Shown: one piece after another, positions 37,944 to 46,346 of the stretch | How the letters are laid out: each line of letters begins with the position of its first letter | Position numbering within the stretch: the first letter of the stretch is position 1 | Source of the DNA: Chitinophagaceae bacterium | Lineage (GTDB): Bacteria; Bacteroidota; Bacteroidia; Chitinophagales; Chitinophagaceae | NCBI GenBank assembly: GCA_016721085.1 | Contig: JADKJI010000031.1 | Span: 1 to 64,000 of the forward strand | Length of the DNA: 64,000 nucleotides | Direction of reading: 5' to 3' | The notes under the pieces: model-generated | Databases searched by the model: none | The model's input: only the letters and a program-made list of their open reading frames with translations | Told to the model about the DNA's origin: nothing | Position numbers and translations under genes: made by a program

Positions 37944-39254
37944 TCAGGGAATAACTTCACCTTCTATATCATAGTCGTAAGCCTTTGTGATTTTTACATT
38001 TACAAAATCACCGACAATCAGTTTCTTATCTGAGTTGATCACTACTTCATTATCCACTTCAACACTATCGAATTCGGTACGACCTAAATATCGTCCGGCT
38101 TCTTTCTTATCGACTATAACTTTAAAGGTCTGCCCTACTTTCTCCATATTCTTTTCCAGAGAAATCTCTTGCTGCACTTCCATAATTTCCTGTGCCCTGG
38201 TTTCCTTTTCAGCAGCTGGAACATCATCAATCATATCATATGCGGAAGTACCTTCTTCATGCGAATACGGGAAGATACCTACCCTGTCAAATCGTTGTTT
38301 CTGTAGAAATAGTTTCAATTCTTCCACATCGTCTCTTGTTTCGCCAGGAAAGCCTGCAATCAAGGTTGTTCTTAAACAGATACCTGGCACTTTTTCCCTG
38401 ACAGCAACAATGAGTTCTTCCATTTCCTCTCTTGTTATCTGACGTTTCATGGCCTTCAACATATTGTTAGCAGCATGCTGCAGAGGCATATCGAGATAAT
38501 TACAGATATTATCTCTTTCACGCATCACATCAAGAATTTCAAGTGGGAATTTATGCGGGTAGGCATAATGCAAGCGGATCCATTCCAAACCTTTTACATC
38601 ACTGAGTCTTTGCATCAGGTCGGCCAGCATTCGCTTCTTATACAAATCAAGGCCGTAATACGTTAGCTCCTGTGCAATCAACATTATTTCCTTCACTCCT
38701 CTTTTTACCAGGCCTTCTGCTTCCTTAACAATATCGTCCATGCTCTTACTCACATGTGTGCCTCTCATCAATGGAATGGCACAAAAAGCACAGGTGCGGT
38801 TACAACCTTCTGCTATCTTCAAATATGCATAATGACTAGGGGTCGCCAAAAGTCTTTCACCTAATAATTCACTCTTATAATCTGCCTCAAACTGTTTGAG
38901 AATCAGGGGGAGTTCCATTGTACCAAACCAGGCATCCACTTCTGGTATCTCTTTTTCCAAGTCATCACGATATCTATGACTTAAACAACCTGTAACATAT
39001 ACCTTATCCAGTTTACCCTTCTGTTTCAAAGCCACCTGATCGAGGATAGTATTGATAGACTCTTCTTTTGCCTTCTCAATAAAGCCACAGGTGTTTACAA
39101 TAACGATATTATGGTCTTTACGACCACTCTCATGAACTACATCAATATCATTAGCCAATAATTGCCCGCTCAGCACTTCACTATCCACCATATTCTTGCT
39201 GCAACCCAGGGTTATGATATTGACCTTATCCTTAAGTAATGTTCTTGTTTTCAT
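37944..39254 (-). CDS. rimO: Ribosomal protein S12 methylthiotransferase RimO
   Basis: 436 aa radical-SAM enzyme that methylthiolates an aspartate of ribosomal protein S12. N-terminal UPF0004 domain with its three Cys (LGCSKNMVD, NTCGFIEKA, VTGCLSHRY), the radical-SAM motif CNRTCAFC binding the second 4Fe-4S cluster, and a C-terminal TRAM domain. ATG at 39254 (MKTRTLLKDKVNI) is preferred to 39347: the longer start would run into the repeat array. In many Bacteroidota rimO follows ftsY directly; here they are about 3 kb apart. Confidence 0.95.
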   Translation of the reverse strand: MKTRTLLKDKVNIITLGCSKNMVDSEVLSGQLLANDIDVVHESGRKDHNIVIVNTCGFIEKAKEESINTILDQVALKQKGKLDKVYVTGCLSHRYRDDLEKEIPEVDAWFGTMELPLILKQFEADYKSELLGERLLATPSHYAYLKIAEGCNRTCAFCAIPLMRGTHVSKSMDDIVKEAEGLVKRGVKEIMLIAQELTYYGLDLYKKRMLADLMQRLSDVKGLEWIRLHYAYPHKFPLEILDVMRERDNICNYLDMPLQHAANNMLKAMKRQITREEMEELIVAVREKVPGICLRTTLIAGFPGETRDDVEELKLFLQKQRFDRVGIFPYSHEEGTSAYDMIDDVPAAEKETRAQEIMEVQQEISLEKNMEKVGQTFKVIVDKKEAGRYLGRTEFDSVEVDNEVVINSDKKLIVGDFVNVKITKAYDYDIEGEVIP

Positions 39255-39299
39255 GTGGGGCAAAGGTAACCAAAACAGGGGGAAACCCTGAGTGTACGA

Positions 39300-39950
39300 T
39301 TTTTTTACCGCAGAGACGCGGAGACACAGAGGGTCGCTCCGCGACAAATAAATACAGGACCTTGATGGGAAAGGATATTTAGGATGTACAGGATAATGAC
39401 TTTATAAGCTGAAACGTGTGGCGGCACCTACCTCAGAGTAAAAAAGCCTCATCCTGTGCATCCTAAATATCTTTTAATATCATGGTCATGTATAAGTCGC
39501 GAAGCGACCAATAAATACAGGACCTTGATGGGAAAGGATATTTAGGATGCACAGGATAATGATTTTATAAGCTGAAACGTGTGGCGGCACCTACCTCAGA
39601 GTAAAAAGCCCCATCCTGTGCATCCTAAATATCTTTAATATCATGGTCGAGCACGACCGGGGCCTGCATAAATACAGGACCTTATGGGAGGATGGATGCC
39701 AGGATAGTTAAGGGCCCCATCTTTGCATCCTAAATATCCTTTCAATCATGGTCATGTATTGGTCGCGAAGCGACCTTCTTATAAATAAATGACCTTAATG
39801 GGAATGGATAACAGGGATGCACAGGATTATGATTTATTATGCTAAAGTGAATGGAGATACCTGGTTCAGCGTAAAAAAGCCCCATCCTGTGCATCCTAAA
39901 TATCCTTTCAATCATGGTCCTGTATTGGTCGCGCAGCGACACACAGTGGT
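39300..39950. repeat. Tandem array of about four imperfect palindromic units bounded by GTCGCGAAGCGAC
   Basis: This 736-base gap is almost entirely repeats. Units: about 39350-39491, 39511-39649, 39667-39759 (shorter, without the central loop) and 39781-39925. Each has a left arm AGGACCTTGATGGGAAAGGA leading into TATTTAGGATGCACAGGAT and a right arm that is nearly its reverse complement (ATCCTGTGCATCCTAAATAT...CATGGTCCT), with a loop carrying GTGGCGGCACCTACCTCAGAG. Short palindromes such as GTCGCGAAGCGAC or GTCGCGCAGCGAC separate the units, and the array begins with ACCGCAGAGACGCGGAGAC. Units 1 and 2 are nearly identical. No ORF or transposase is inside. Related copies lie at 48.3-49.0 kb. Confidence 0.85.
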
Positions 39951-39990
39951 GAAATGTATTTTAATATCTTTATGAAATAATATTACCAAA

Positions 39991-41172
39991 ATGGCCTCAA
40001 CTAAACTATCCAAGGTATTCACCAAATTCTTTGAAAGCGAGAAAGCAGGAGGCTTAATATTACTTGGCGCCACTATCCTATCCATCAGTATTGCATCCAG
40101 TTCATGGGGCAGCCAATGGATTTCTATCTGGCATCATCATCTTGATGCATCTTTTGGTGGAATAAAATTGGATTTGAGTGCGGAACAATGGATTAATGAT
40201 GGATTGATGGCCATCTTTTTCCTAATGATCGGACTTGAAATTGAACGCGAATTATATGTTGGGGAATTAAAGGAAATAAAGAATGCCTTGCTTCCTATTG
40301 CAGCAGCCATTGGAGGTATGTTATTTCCTGCGCTTCTTCATTACATGTTAAATAAAGGCACTATCTACCAGCAGGGAATGGGAATACCAATGGCTACTGA
40401 TATTGCATTCGCCCTTGGCATGTTATCATTGGTTGGTAAAAGAGTAGCCCCTTCCATAAAAATTTTCCTTACAGCCCTTGCTATTATTGACGATTTAGGT
40501 GCTATTCTTGTCATTGCTTTTTTCTATAGTCATGGTTTATCGTTGATGTATTTAGGTGCAGCATTAGGGATTGCTGTAATACTTATCGTATTGAATAAGT
40601 TAAGAGTTATGTCATTATGGGCTTATTTGCTGCCAGGCATCGTTATGTGGTATTGTATGATGCAGTCTGGTATTCATGCCACCATTTCTGGAGTAATTGT
40701 AGCGTTTTGTATTCCATTTACATCTGGAGATGAAAATAGCCCTTCATACAAACTACAGCACTTCCTACATAATCCTGTTGCTTTTATCATATTACCATTA
40801 TTCGCAATGGCAAATACTTGTCTTCCCTTAGTGAGCGGTTGGTATGAAGGATTAACTACCAGTAACAGCGTTGGCATCATTGTGGGATTATTCATCGGTA
40901 AGCAACTTGGGATTCTATTACTTTGCTGGTGGTTGATTAGAAGAGGTTGGGCTACACTTCCCGAAGGCAGTGATTGGAAACAACTCTGGGGGGCATCAAT
41001 ATTAGCGGGTATCGGATTTACAATGTCGATTTTCATAGCCAACCTGGCTTTTTCAGAGAAAGAAATAATAGATAATTCAAAGTTCGCCATTTTAGTTGCT
41101 TCTTTTATATCATGCGTAATTGGCCTGTTACTACTTCGTTCAGGGAAAGCACTGCCATTAACGGATAATTAA
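39991..41172 (+). CDS. nhaA: Na+/H+ antiporter NhaA
   Basis: 393 aa inner-membrane protein with about 12 TM segments. Exports Na+ in exchange for protons, controlling cytoplasmic pH and sodium. The ion-binding aspartates are visible in MATDIAFALGMLSLVGKR and LAIIDDLGAILVIAFFY. Typical NhaA ends: FFESEKAGGLILLGATIL at the N-terminus and IGFTMSIFIANLAF near the C-terminus. It starts about 40 bases after the palindrome array and has no partner genes. Confidence 0.95.
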   Translation: MASTKLSKVFTKFFESEKAGGLILLGATILSISIASSSWGSQWISIWHHHLDASFGGIKLDLSAEQWINDGLMAIFFLMIGLEIERELYVGELKEIKNALLPIAAAIGGMLFPALLHYMLNKGTIYQQGMGIPMATDIAFALGMLSLVGKRVAPSIKIFLTALAIIDDLGAILVIAFFYSHGLSLMYLGAALGIAVILIVLNKLRVMSLWAYLLPGIVMWYCMMQSGIHATISGVIVAFCIPFTSGDENSPSYKLQHFLHNPVAFIILPLFAMANTCLPLVSGWYEGLTTSNSVGIIVGLFIGKQLGILLLCWWLIRRGWATLPEGSDWKQLWGASILAGIGFTMSIFIANLAFSEKEIIDNSKFAILVASFISCVIGLLLLRSGKALPLTDN

Positions 41173-41241
41173 TGAAAAACAAGGGGTGAATTCAATTGTG
41201 GCATAGTTTTTTCGATTCTGTTTACAGTTAATAAACAGTTT

Positions 41242-41720
41242 ATGAAAAAATTACTTTTCGCCTCAGTTTTCGTCTTGATTTCGTTTTTCGCTATTGCGCA
41301 GCCAACAGGTTCTTCCTACAAATCTGCATTGGGTGTAAAATTTTATCCAGGAGCTATTACATTTAAGCATTTCACACAACCCAATAAAGCCTTGGAAGGA
41401 ATTGCCTATTTCTGGAATTATGGGTTCGTTTAACCGGCTTATATGAAATTCATGGAGATATCAATGGAGCTCCCGGCCTTAAATGGTATATCGGTCCTGG
41501 TGCCCATATCGGCTTCTGGAACGATCAATGGAAAAACAGATATCCTTCACGCGAATCAGGAATCGCTATTGGTGTAGATGGTGTATTGGGATTAGATTAT
41601 AAGATTAAAGGCGCTCCAATCGACCTTAGTATCGACTGGCAACCTTCATTCAATTTTGTTGGTTATTCGTATTTTGAAAGTGGATGGGGTGGGTTTGCGA
41701 TCAGATATACCTTGAATTAA
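41242..41720 (+). pseudogene. Small outer-membrane beta-barrel protein, frameshifted
   Basis: Signal peptide (MKKLLFASVFVLISFFAIAQ) followed by alternating beta strands. The first frame stops at 41433. Adding one T to the TT at 41425-41426 restores YFWNYGFRLTGLYEIHGDI, reading through LKWYIGPGAHIGFWND and DLSIDWQPSFNF to TAA at 41718-41720, total about 159 aa. The end (SGWGGFAIRYTLN) is a typical barrel C-terminus with an aromatic-rich last strand. The function is unknown; similar small proteins are common in Bacteroidota. Confidence 0.78.
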
Positions 41721-41864
41721 GCTTCAAAACAATATTCAAGTTCCAAAAGTTCAAGAAGTTCAATAGGTTCTTAGGTCGAATACTCTGATTGAATTTGGAT
41801 AACCCTTTTGGTAAACTGAATATAGTTATTGAGTTTAAATTTTAAGAGTTAGCATAACATAAAT

Positions 41865-41895
41865 AAGAAACCCTTTCAAATTGAAAGGGTTTCTT
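41865..41895. terminator. Bidirectional terminator hairpin
   Basis: Perfect stem AAGAAACCCTTTCAA / TTGAAAGGGTTTCTT with a one-base centre and A/T-rich flanks, after the small barrel gene. As it is symmetric, it can also serve the convergent ftsY gene. Confidence 0.8.
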
Positions 41896-41904
41896 GTTTT
41901 CTGT

Positions 41905-42210
41905 ATCTCCGGGTTGCACCCGGGGTCATTATTGTTCAACCCCTTCGGGGTTGGGCGATTCTCAAACTAAATACTTGTATTCCTCCTTCCTTACTTCCCT
42001 ACTACCTAACTACCCTACTTGTATTTGTATTTTCTTCCGGACTTTCGGTCTTTCGGACTTCTCTTTAACTCCCGACTTCCGACTATCGACTAACGACTCC
42101 CGACTTGTATTTCTCCCCGGACTATTTCGCTCTTCAAAATTCAAACTCTCCCCACGGACTCCTCCGACTCCTCGGACTCTTCTTTCGGACTTCCCGACTT
42201 CCGGTCTTCC
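41905..42210. repeat. GC hairpins and CCGACTT/CTTCCCT repeat tract
   Basis: The rest of the 493-base gap before ftsY. It has two short hairpins, CCGGGTTGCACCCGG (41909-41923) and CAACCCCTTCGGGGTTG (41937-41953), followed by degenerate pyrimidine-rich words: CTTCCTTACTTCCCTACTACC, CTTTCGGACTT, CTCCCGACTTCCGACTATCG and repeated CGGACTCCTCCGACT, up to the ftsY stop. A long plus-strand frame here consists of these words only and is not a gene. Confidence 0.6.
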
Positions 42211-42213
42211 GGA

Positions 42214-43176
42214 CTATTTCTTGACAGCAAACAAACTATCCACAAACTCATGCTTATCAAAAACCAACAGATCTTCCATCTTCTCTCCCATACCGATGAA
42301 CTTAACTGGGATTTTGAATTGATGTGCGATAGCTAAAACAACACCACCTTTTGCAGTACCATCCAATTTGGTGATGGCAAGCGCTGATACATCAGTGGTA
42401 GCTGTAAAATGTCTTGCTTGTTCAATAGCGTTTTGTCCGGTGGATCCATCAACAACCAATAATACTTCGTGTGGTGCTTCTGGAATATGTTTCTGAATTA
42501 CTCTTTTAATCTTATTGAGCTCATCCATCAAATGGGCTTTGTTATGTAAACGGCCGGCAGTATCGATGATGATAACATCTGAACCACGTGAAAGACCGCT
42601 TTGCACTGTATCGAATGCAACAGATGCGGGATCTGCGCCCATTCCCTGCTTCACAATGGGAACATCTACCCTTTCACTCCAGATTGTTAATTGGTCTACA
42701 GCGGCAGCCCTGAAGGTATCAGCGGCGCCTAATAAAACAGACTTTCCTGCTTTCTTGAAATTATAAGCTAGTTTACCAATGGTGGTTGTTTTACCTGCCC
42801 CATTAACTCCAACAACTAATATTATATATGGCTTAGAAGGAAGAACAGAATCGAAGGCATAGGTATTTCCTTCTGGTGCATCAACTAAAATGTTTTCAAT
42901 TTCCTGTTGTAAAAGGGAATTAAGTTCTGATGTACTTACATATTTATCTTTTGCTACACGCGCTTCTATCTTCTCAATTATCTTAACAGTTGTATCGATA
43001 CCTACATCGGCACTTACTAAGGCTTCTTCAAGGTTATCCAATACTTCTTCATCAACCGAACTTTTACCGGCGATAGCCCGGGTTAGTTTAGTCAGGAAAT
43101 TATCCTTGGTCTTTTGCAGCCCCTGATCCAGGGTTTCCTTCTCTTTCTTTCCGAAAAGTTTACCGAAAAAACTCAT
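42214..43176 (-). CDS. ftsY: Signal recognition particle receptor FtsY
   Basis: 320 aa SRP-type GTPase that docks ribosome-SRP complexes at the membrane. NG domain complete: helical N domain, P-loop GVNGAGKTTTIGKLAYN, DTAGRLHNKAHLM, TKLDGTAKGG and the closing FIGMGEKMEDLLVFDKHEF. The acidic A domain is nearly absent, as usual in Bacteroidota. ATG at 43176 (MSFFGKLFGKKE) is chosen over 43206, which would overlap the upstream terminator. Downstream of DUF4295 but with a terminator hairpin in between. Confidence 0.95.
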   Translation of the reverse strand: MSFFGKLFGKKEKETLDQGLQKTKDNFLTKLTRAIAGKSSVDEEVLDNLEEALVSADVGIDTTVKIIEKIEARVAKDKYVSTSELNSLLQQEIENILVDAPEGNTYAFDSVLPSKPYIILVVGVNGAGKTTTIGKLAYNFKKAGKSVLLGAADTFRAAAVDQLTIWSERVDVPIVKQGMGADPASVAFDTVQSGLSRGSDVIIIDTAGRLHNKAHLMDELNKIKRVIQKHIPEAPHEVLLVVDGSTGQNAIEQARHFTATTDVSALAITKLDGTAKGGVVLAIAHQFKIPVKFIGMGEKMEDLLVFDKHEFVDSLFAVKK

Positions 43177-43205
43177 AGTAGGTGGTATTGAAAATACAAA
43201 ATACA

Positions 43206-43234
43206 AAAAGCTGTTCCGGTTCAGAACAGCTTTT
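43206..43234 (-). terminator. Terminator hairpin between DUF4295 and ftsY
   Basis: Stem AAAAGCTGTTC / GAACAGCTTTT with a 7-base loop and a T-run on the minus strand, 24 bases after the DUF4295 stop. It could end or attenuate the rpmB-rpmG-DUF4295 transcript before ftsY. Confidence 0.75.
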
Positions 43235-43257
43235 CAAAAATATATATCAGGCCAGAA

Positions 43258-43431
43258 TTATTTCTGAGCCAGGAAATCCTTGATCTTTTCTTTGTGGACG
43301 ATAGCTTCTTTAAAAGTATAAGCTCCGGTCTTAGGACTGCGAACAGCCTTAATAACCTTTGTCCAGTTTTTTGCTTCTGCGGCGGCTTTCTGGTCTTTGG
43401 TCTTGATCGCCGTTTTTGCTGCTTTTGCCAT
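43258..43431 (-). CDS. DUF4295 small basic protein
   Basis: 57 aa, too short for many gene finders. It starts MAKAAKTAIKTKDQKAAAEA and carries the family core WTKVIKAVRSPKTGAYTFKE, ending KIKDFLAQK. DUF4295 proteins are highly basic and almost always sit next to rpmG and ftsY in Bacteroidota, suggesting a ribosome-associated role that has not been established. Directly downstream of the rpmG gene on the same strand. Confidence 0.88.
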   Translation of the reverse strand: MAKAAKTAIKTKDQKAAAEAKNWTKVIKAVRSPKTGAYTFKEAIVHKEKIKDFLAQK

Positions 43432-43437
43432 GAGGGA

Positions 43438-43480
43438 CTAATTTGAAAATTTGAAAATTTGAAAATTTGAAAATGTGGAA
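43438..43480. repeat. TTTGAAAA tandem tract
   Basis: Four to five copies of the 9-base word TTTGAAAAT, ending in GTGG, between DUF4295 and rpmG. The same words build the arms flanking purE at 9.6 and 10.4 kb. Confidence 0.65.
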
Positions 43481-43521
43481 TACAGATGCTTGATTAAAGC
43501 AAGGGTTCCTGCTAATTCAAA

Positions 43522-43704
43522 TTACTTGATTTCTTTGTGTACAGTCACCTTTTTCAGGATGGGATTGTACTTTTTCAACTCCAGACGTTCAGGAGTGTTT
43601 TTCTTGTTCTTGGTGCTGATATAGCGGCTTGTACCTGGTTGACCACTTGTTTTGTGCTCGGTACATTCCAAAATCACCTGAACTCTGCTTCCTTTCTTTG
43701 CCAT
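43522..43704 (-). CDS. rpmG: 50S ribosomal protein L33
   Basis: 60 aa. Family core VQVILECTEHKTSGQPGTSRY, KNKKNTPERLELKKYNP. The paired CxxC zinc-ribbon cysteines are missing (a single Cys remains), so this is the zinc-independent form. Located 22 bases after rpmB. Confidence 0.95.
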   Translation of the reverse strand: MAKKGSRVQVILECTEHKTSGQPGTSRYISTKNKKNTPERLELKKYNPILKKVTVHKEIK

Positions 43705-43726
43705 TATTGATAGCTTTTAATTCGTT

Positions 43727-43963
43727 TTAGATTTTATCCCCTTTCGCTCTCAGCTCTTTCACCACGCTTAATAAACCATTCTTATTGATGGTACGGATGG
43801 CTTCAGTGGACACTTTCAGGGTGATCCATTTTCCTTCCTCAGCAAGGTAATAACGCTTCACCTGCAAATTAGGCAGAAAGCGACGCTTGGTCTTGATATT
43901 GGAGTGTGATACCTTGTTTCCTGATACAGGAACTTTACCGGTCACCTGACATACTCTAGCCAT
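43727..43963 (-). CDS. rpmB: 50S ribosomal protein L28
   Basis: 78 aa. Typical N-terminus MARVCQVTGKVPVSGNKVSHS followed by the basic NIKTKRRFLPNLQVKRYY and a short beta/helix end. First gene of the rpmB-rpmG-DUF4295 operon, with a good promoter just upstream. Confidence 0.96.
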   Translation of the reverse strand: MARVCQVTGKVPVSGNKVSHSNIKTKRRFLPNLQVKRYYLAEEGKWITLKVSTEAIRTINKNGLLSVVKELRAKGDKI

Positions 43964-43985
43964 GATGTAAAAAAATTTAGGACGG

Positions 43986-44016
43986 CAAAGGTCGGGAAAA
44001 TAGGCTTACCCACAAA
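43986..44016 (-). promoter_or_regulatory. Promoter of rpmB (TTTG-N19-GACCTTTG)
   Basis: On the minus strand TTTG (plus 44013-44016) is followed after exactly 19 bases by GACCTTTG (plus 43986-43993), fitting the Bacteroidota sigma-ABfr consensus TTTG-N19-TAnnTTTG with one mismatch. It lies 22 bases before the rpmB ATG. Confidence 0.6.
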
Positions 44017-44077
44017 AGATTTTACCTTTTTTTTTGGTAGAATTCTTCACACCTGTGGATTATAAGTAATTGGCGGT

Positions 44078-44110
44078 GACCGTTTTTTTTGGGGTGCCCA
44101 AAAAAAGGTC
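44078..44110. other. Strong hairpin between divergent rpmB and ppk promoters
   Basis: GACC-T8-GGG pairs with CCC-A7-GGTC around a 3-base loop, giving a stem of about 14 bp with one unpaired G. It lies upstream of both predicted promoters, so it is probably in neither transcript. May insulate the two units or bind a protein. Confidence 0.55.
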
Positions 44111-44157
44111 GAGTTAGACCATGCCAGAGGCCGGGAGTAAAAATAATAAATATTTAA

Positions 44158-44189
44158 TTTGAGGGTATCCCTAAAGGAGGCCAACTTTG
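44158..44189 (+). promoter_or_regulatory. Promoter of ppk1 (TTTG-N20-CAACTTTG)
   Basis: TTTG at 44158-44161 and CAACTTTG at 44182-44189, spaced by 20 bases, match the Bacteroidota promoter with one mismatch in the -7 box. The ppk1 start is 17 bases downstream. Confidence 0.5.
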
Positions 44190-44205
44190 GGAAAAACTGG
44201 TATAA

Positions 44206-46323
44206 ATGCCTGTATTGAAACGAAAAACGATTGTTAGGGACATTAGCTGGTTGTCATTCAATGGCCGGGTGCTACAGGAAGCTGCCGACCCAACCGTACC
44301 CCTTAAAGAAAGGCTCAAATTCCTGGGTATCTTCTCCAATAACCTCGATGAATTCTTCCGGGTAAGGGTCGCAACCCTAAAAAGAATGGCCGAAGTAGGC
44401 CCAAAAATCAAGAATATGCACCTGGAAATTGCCCCTGGCAAGATCCTGGAACAGATAAATCAGGTGGTTTTGGAACAACAAACCACTTTTAATAAGATAT
44501 GGGAACAACTCAGATCAGAGATGGCTGCCGATAATATCCACCTTGTATCCGAGAAACAACTCTCCAAAGAACAGCAGAAATTCGTTGAAACCTATTTTGA
44601 AGAAGAAGTCAGGAACAATATCATTCCCCTGATGGTTGAAAGTATTCCCCAATTTCCCTATTTACGTGACAAATCTTTATATCTGGGGGTGCTGTTATCC
44701 AGAAAAGATGACTCACTCAAAAGAAAATTCGCTGTAATTGAAGTCCCATCGAAAGTTACCGGCCGTTTTGTAAAGTTACCAGCCCCTCAAGGCGAGAATC
44801 ATATCATATTATTAGAAGATGTTATACGATACAATCTAAAAAGCATCTTTTCCTTCTTCGGCTATAACCGATATGAAGCATGGGTTTTCAAAACAACGAA
44901 AGATGCTGAGATAGACCTTGATAATGATATATCGACCGACCTTATTCAGAAAATCGAAAAAGGGCTAAGAAACAGGAGAAAAGGGAAAACAGTCCGATTT
45001 GTATATGATAAGGAAATGAATACCGACCTTCTCGATTTCCTCATGAAAAAGCTGAACCTATCCAAAAAAGACGGATTGATACCTGGTGGAAGGATTCATA
45101 ATTTCAGGCACTTCATGAATTTTCCGGATGTATTTACAAAGAAAAACCTTCGGAAAAAACCCTTCCTTCATCCCCTGCTAAAAAACTCACTGCGCGTTAC
45201 AGATGTAATGCTTGAGAATGATATACTACTGAATTTCCCCTATCATTCATTCAGTCCTTTGATTGACCTGCTTCGGGAAGCAGCAATCGACCCAGATGTA
45301 AAAGCAATAAAAATAACAGCCTATAGATTGGCTGAAAACTCCAAAATTGTAAACGCATTGATCAATGCGGTAAGAAATGGGAAAGAAGTGACCGTAATGC
45401 TTGAATTGAGGGCCCGGTTTGAAGAAGAGGCCAATCTGGAATGGAAACTTCGTTTGGAAGAAGAAGGTGTAAAAGTTATGATCAGTATCCCCAATCTGAA
45501 AGTGCATGCAAAAATGTGCATGATCAAAAAAAGGGTCAATAACCATACAATTCACTATGGTTTTGTAAGTACTGGAAACCTGAATGAGCAAACAGCAAAA
45601 ATATATGGCGACCATTGCCTTCTAACTTCCGACAGGCATATTATGGCTGATGTGAACCGCATTTTCAACTATCTGGAAAAATGGAAAGATGGAATGCACT
45701 ACCTGAAAGCCTGCAAAACCATCATTCCCTGCCCTGTTGGACTACGAAAAGAACTGAACAAACTGATAGCTCGTGAAATAAAATTCGCCAAAGAAGGAAA
45801 GCCTTCTTCAATAACACTTAAGATGAATTCCCTTTCAGATGAGGAACTCATCATGAAACTATCAGAAGCTGCGAAAAGCGGCGTGGAGCTGCGTCTTATA
45901 ATACGAGGCATATTCTGTATGCTCACTGAAAACAAGAAATTCAGGGAACCAGTAAAAGCTATAAGTATAGTAGATGAATATCTGGAACATGCCCGTGTTT
46001 TCATATTTCATAACAATGGGAATGAGAAAGTATTTATCTCTTCAGCCGACTGGATGGTAAGAAATATCGATCATCGGGTAGAAGCCACCTGCCCCATCCT
46101 GGATCCGAATATTAAGAAAGTGTTGAAAAATATACTGGAGATACAGTTGAGTGATAACATAAAAGCCAGAATTTTGGACAACGAACTGGAGAATCGGTAT
46201 GTACGTGAAAAAGGCAAGAAAAAAATCCGGTCACAGGTTGAGATCTATAATTATTTACATCAGAAAACACTTGACAAAACAAGTGCCATTCCCCTTCTGA
46301 ATTCAGAAACAGTGGCAGGTTGA
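44206..46323 (+). CDS. ppk1: Polyphosphate kinase 1
   Basis: 705 aa, full length. Makes inorganic polyphosphate from ATP reversibly. N-domain RDISWLSFNGRVLQEA and FSNNLDEFFRVRVA at the start, and the phospholipase-D-like C-terminal domains with both conserved histidines: the autophosphorylated His in IPNLKVHAKMCMIKK and the second in HARVFIFHNNGNEKVFISSADWM. YGFVSTGNLNEQTAKIYGDH is also typical. The ppx gene follows after 23 bases, so synthesis and breakdown of polyphosphate are co-transcribed. Confidence 0.96.
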   Translation: MPVLKRKTIVRDISWLSFNGRVLQEAADPTVPLKERLKFLGIFSNNLDEFFRVRVATLKRMAEVGPKIKNMHLEIAPGKILEQINQVVLEQQTTFNKIWEQLRSEMAADNIHLVSEKQLSKEQQKFVETYFEEEVRNNIIPLMVESIPQFPYLRDKSLYLGVLLSRKDDSLKRKFAVIEVPSKVTGRFVKLPAPQGENHIILLEDVIRYNLKSIFSFFGYNRYEAWVFKTTKDAEIDLDNDISTDLIQKIEKGLRNRRKGKTVRFVYDKEMNTDLLDFLMKKLNLSKKDGLIPGGRIHNFRHFMNFPDVFTKKNLRKKPFLHPLLKNSLRVTDVMLENDILLNFPYHSFSPLIDLLREAAIDPDVKAIKITAYRLAENSKIVNALINAVRNGKEVTVMLELRARFEEEANLEWKLRLEEEGVKVMISIPNLKVHAKMCMIKKRVNNHTIHYGFVSTGNLNEQTAKIYGDHCLLTSDRHIMADVNRIFNYLEKWKDGMHYLKACKTIIPCPVGLRKELNKLIAREIKFAKEGKPSSITLKMNSLSDEELIMKLSEAAKSGVELRLIIRGIFCMLTENKKFREPVKAISIVDEYLEHARVFIFHNNGNEKVFISSADWMVRNIDHRVEATCPILDPNIKKVLKNILEIQLSDNIKARILDNELENRYVREKGKKKIRSQVEIYNYLHQKTLDKTSAIPLLNSETVAG

Positions 46324-46346
46324 GTAGCTAAAAAAAGGAGTAACCC

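Noticed and set aside
39300..39950. CRISPR array
   Set aside because: Units are long palindromes of unequal length (about 95-145 bases) with no short repeat-unique spacer rhythm and no cas genes nearby.
41894..42322. 142-aa plus-strand ORF
   Set aside because: Made of repeated CCGACTT/CTTCCCT words and overlapping the end of ftsY in antisense; low-complexity, no start context.
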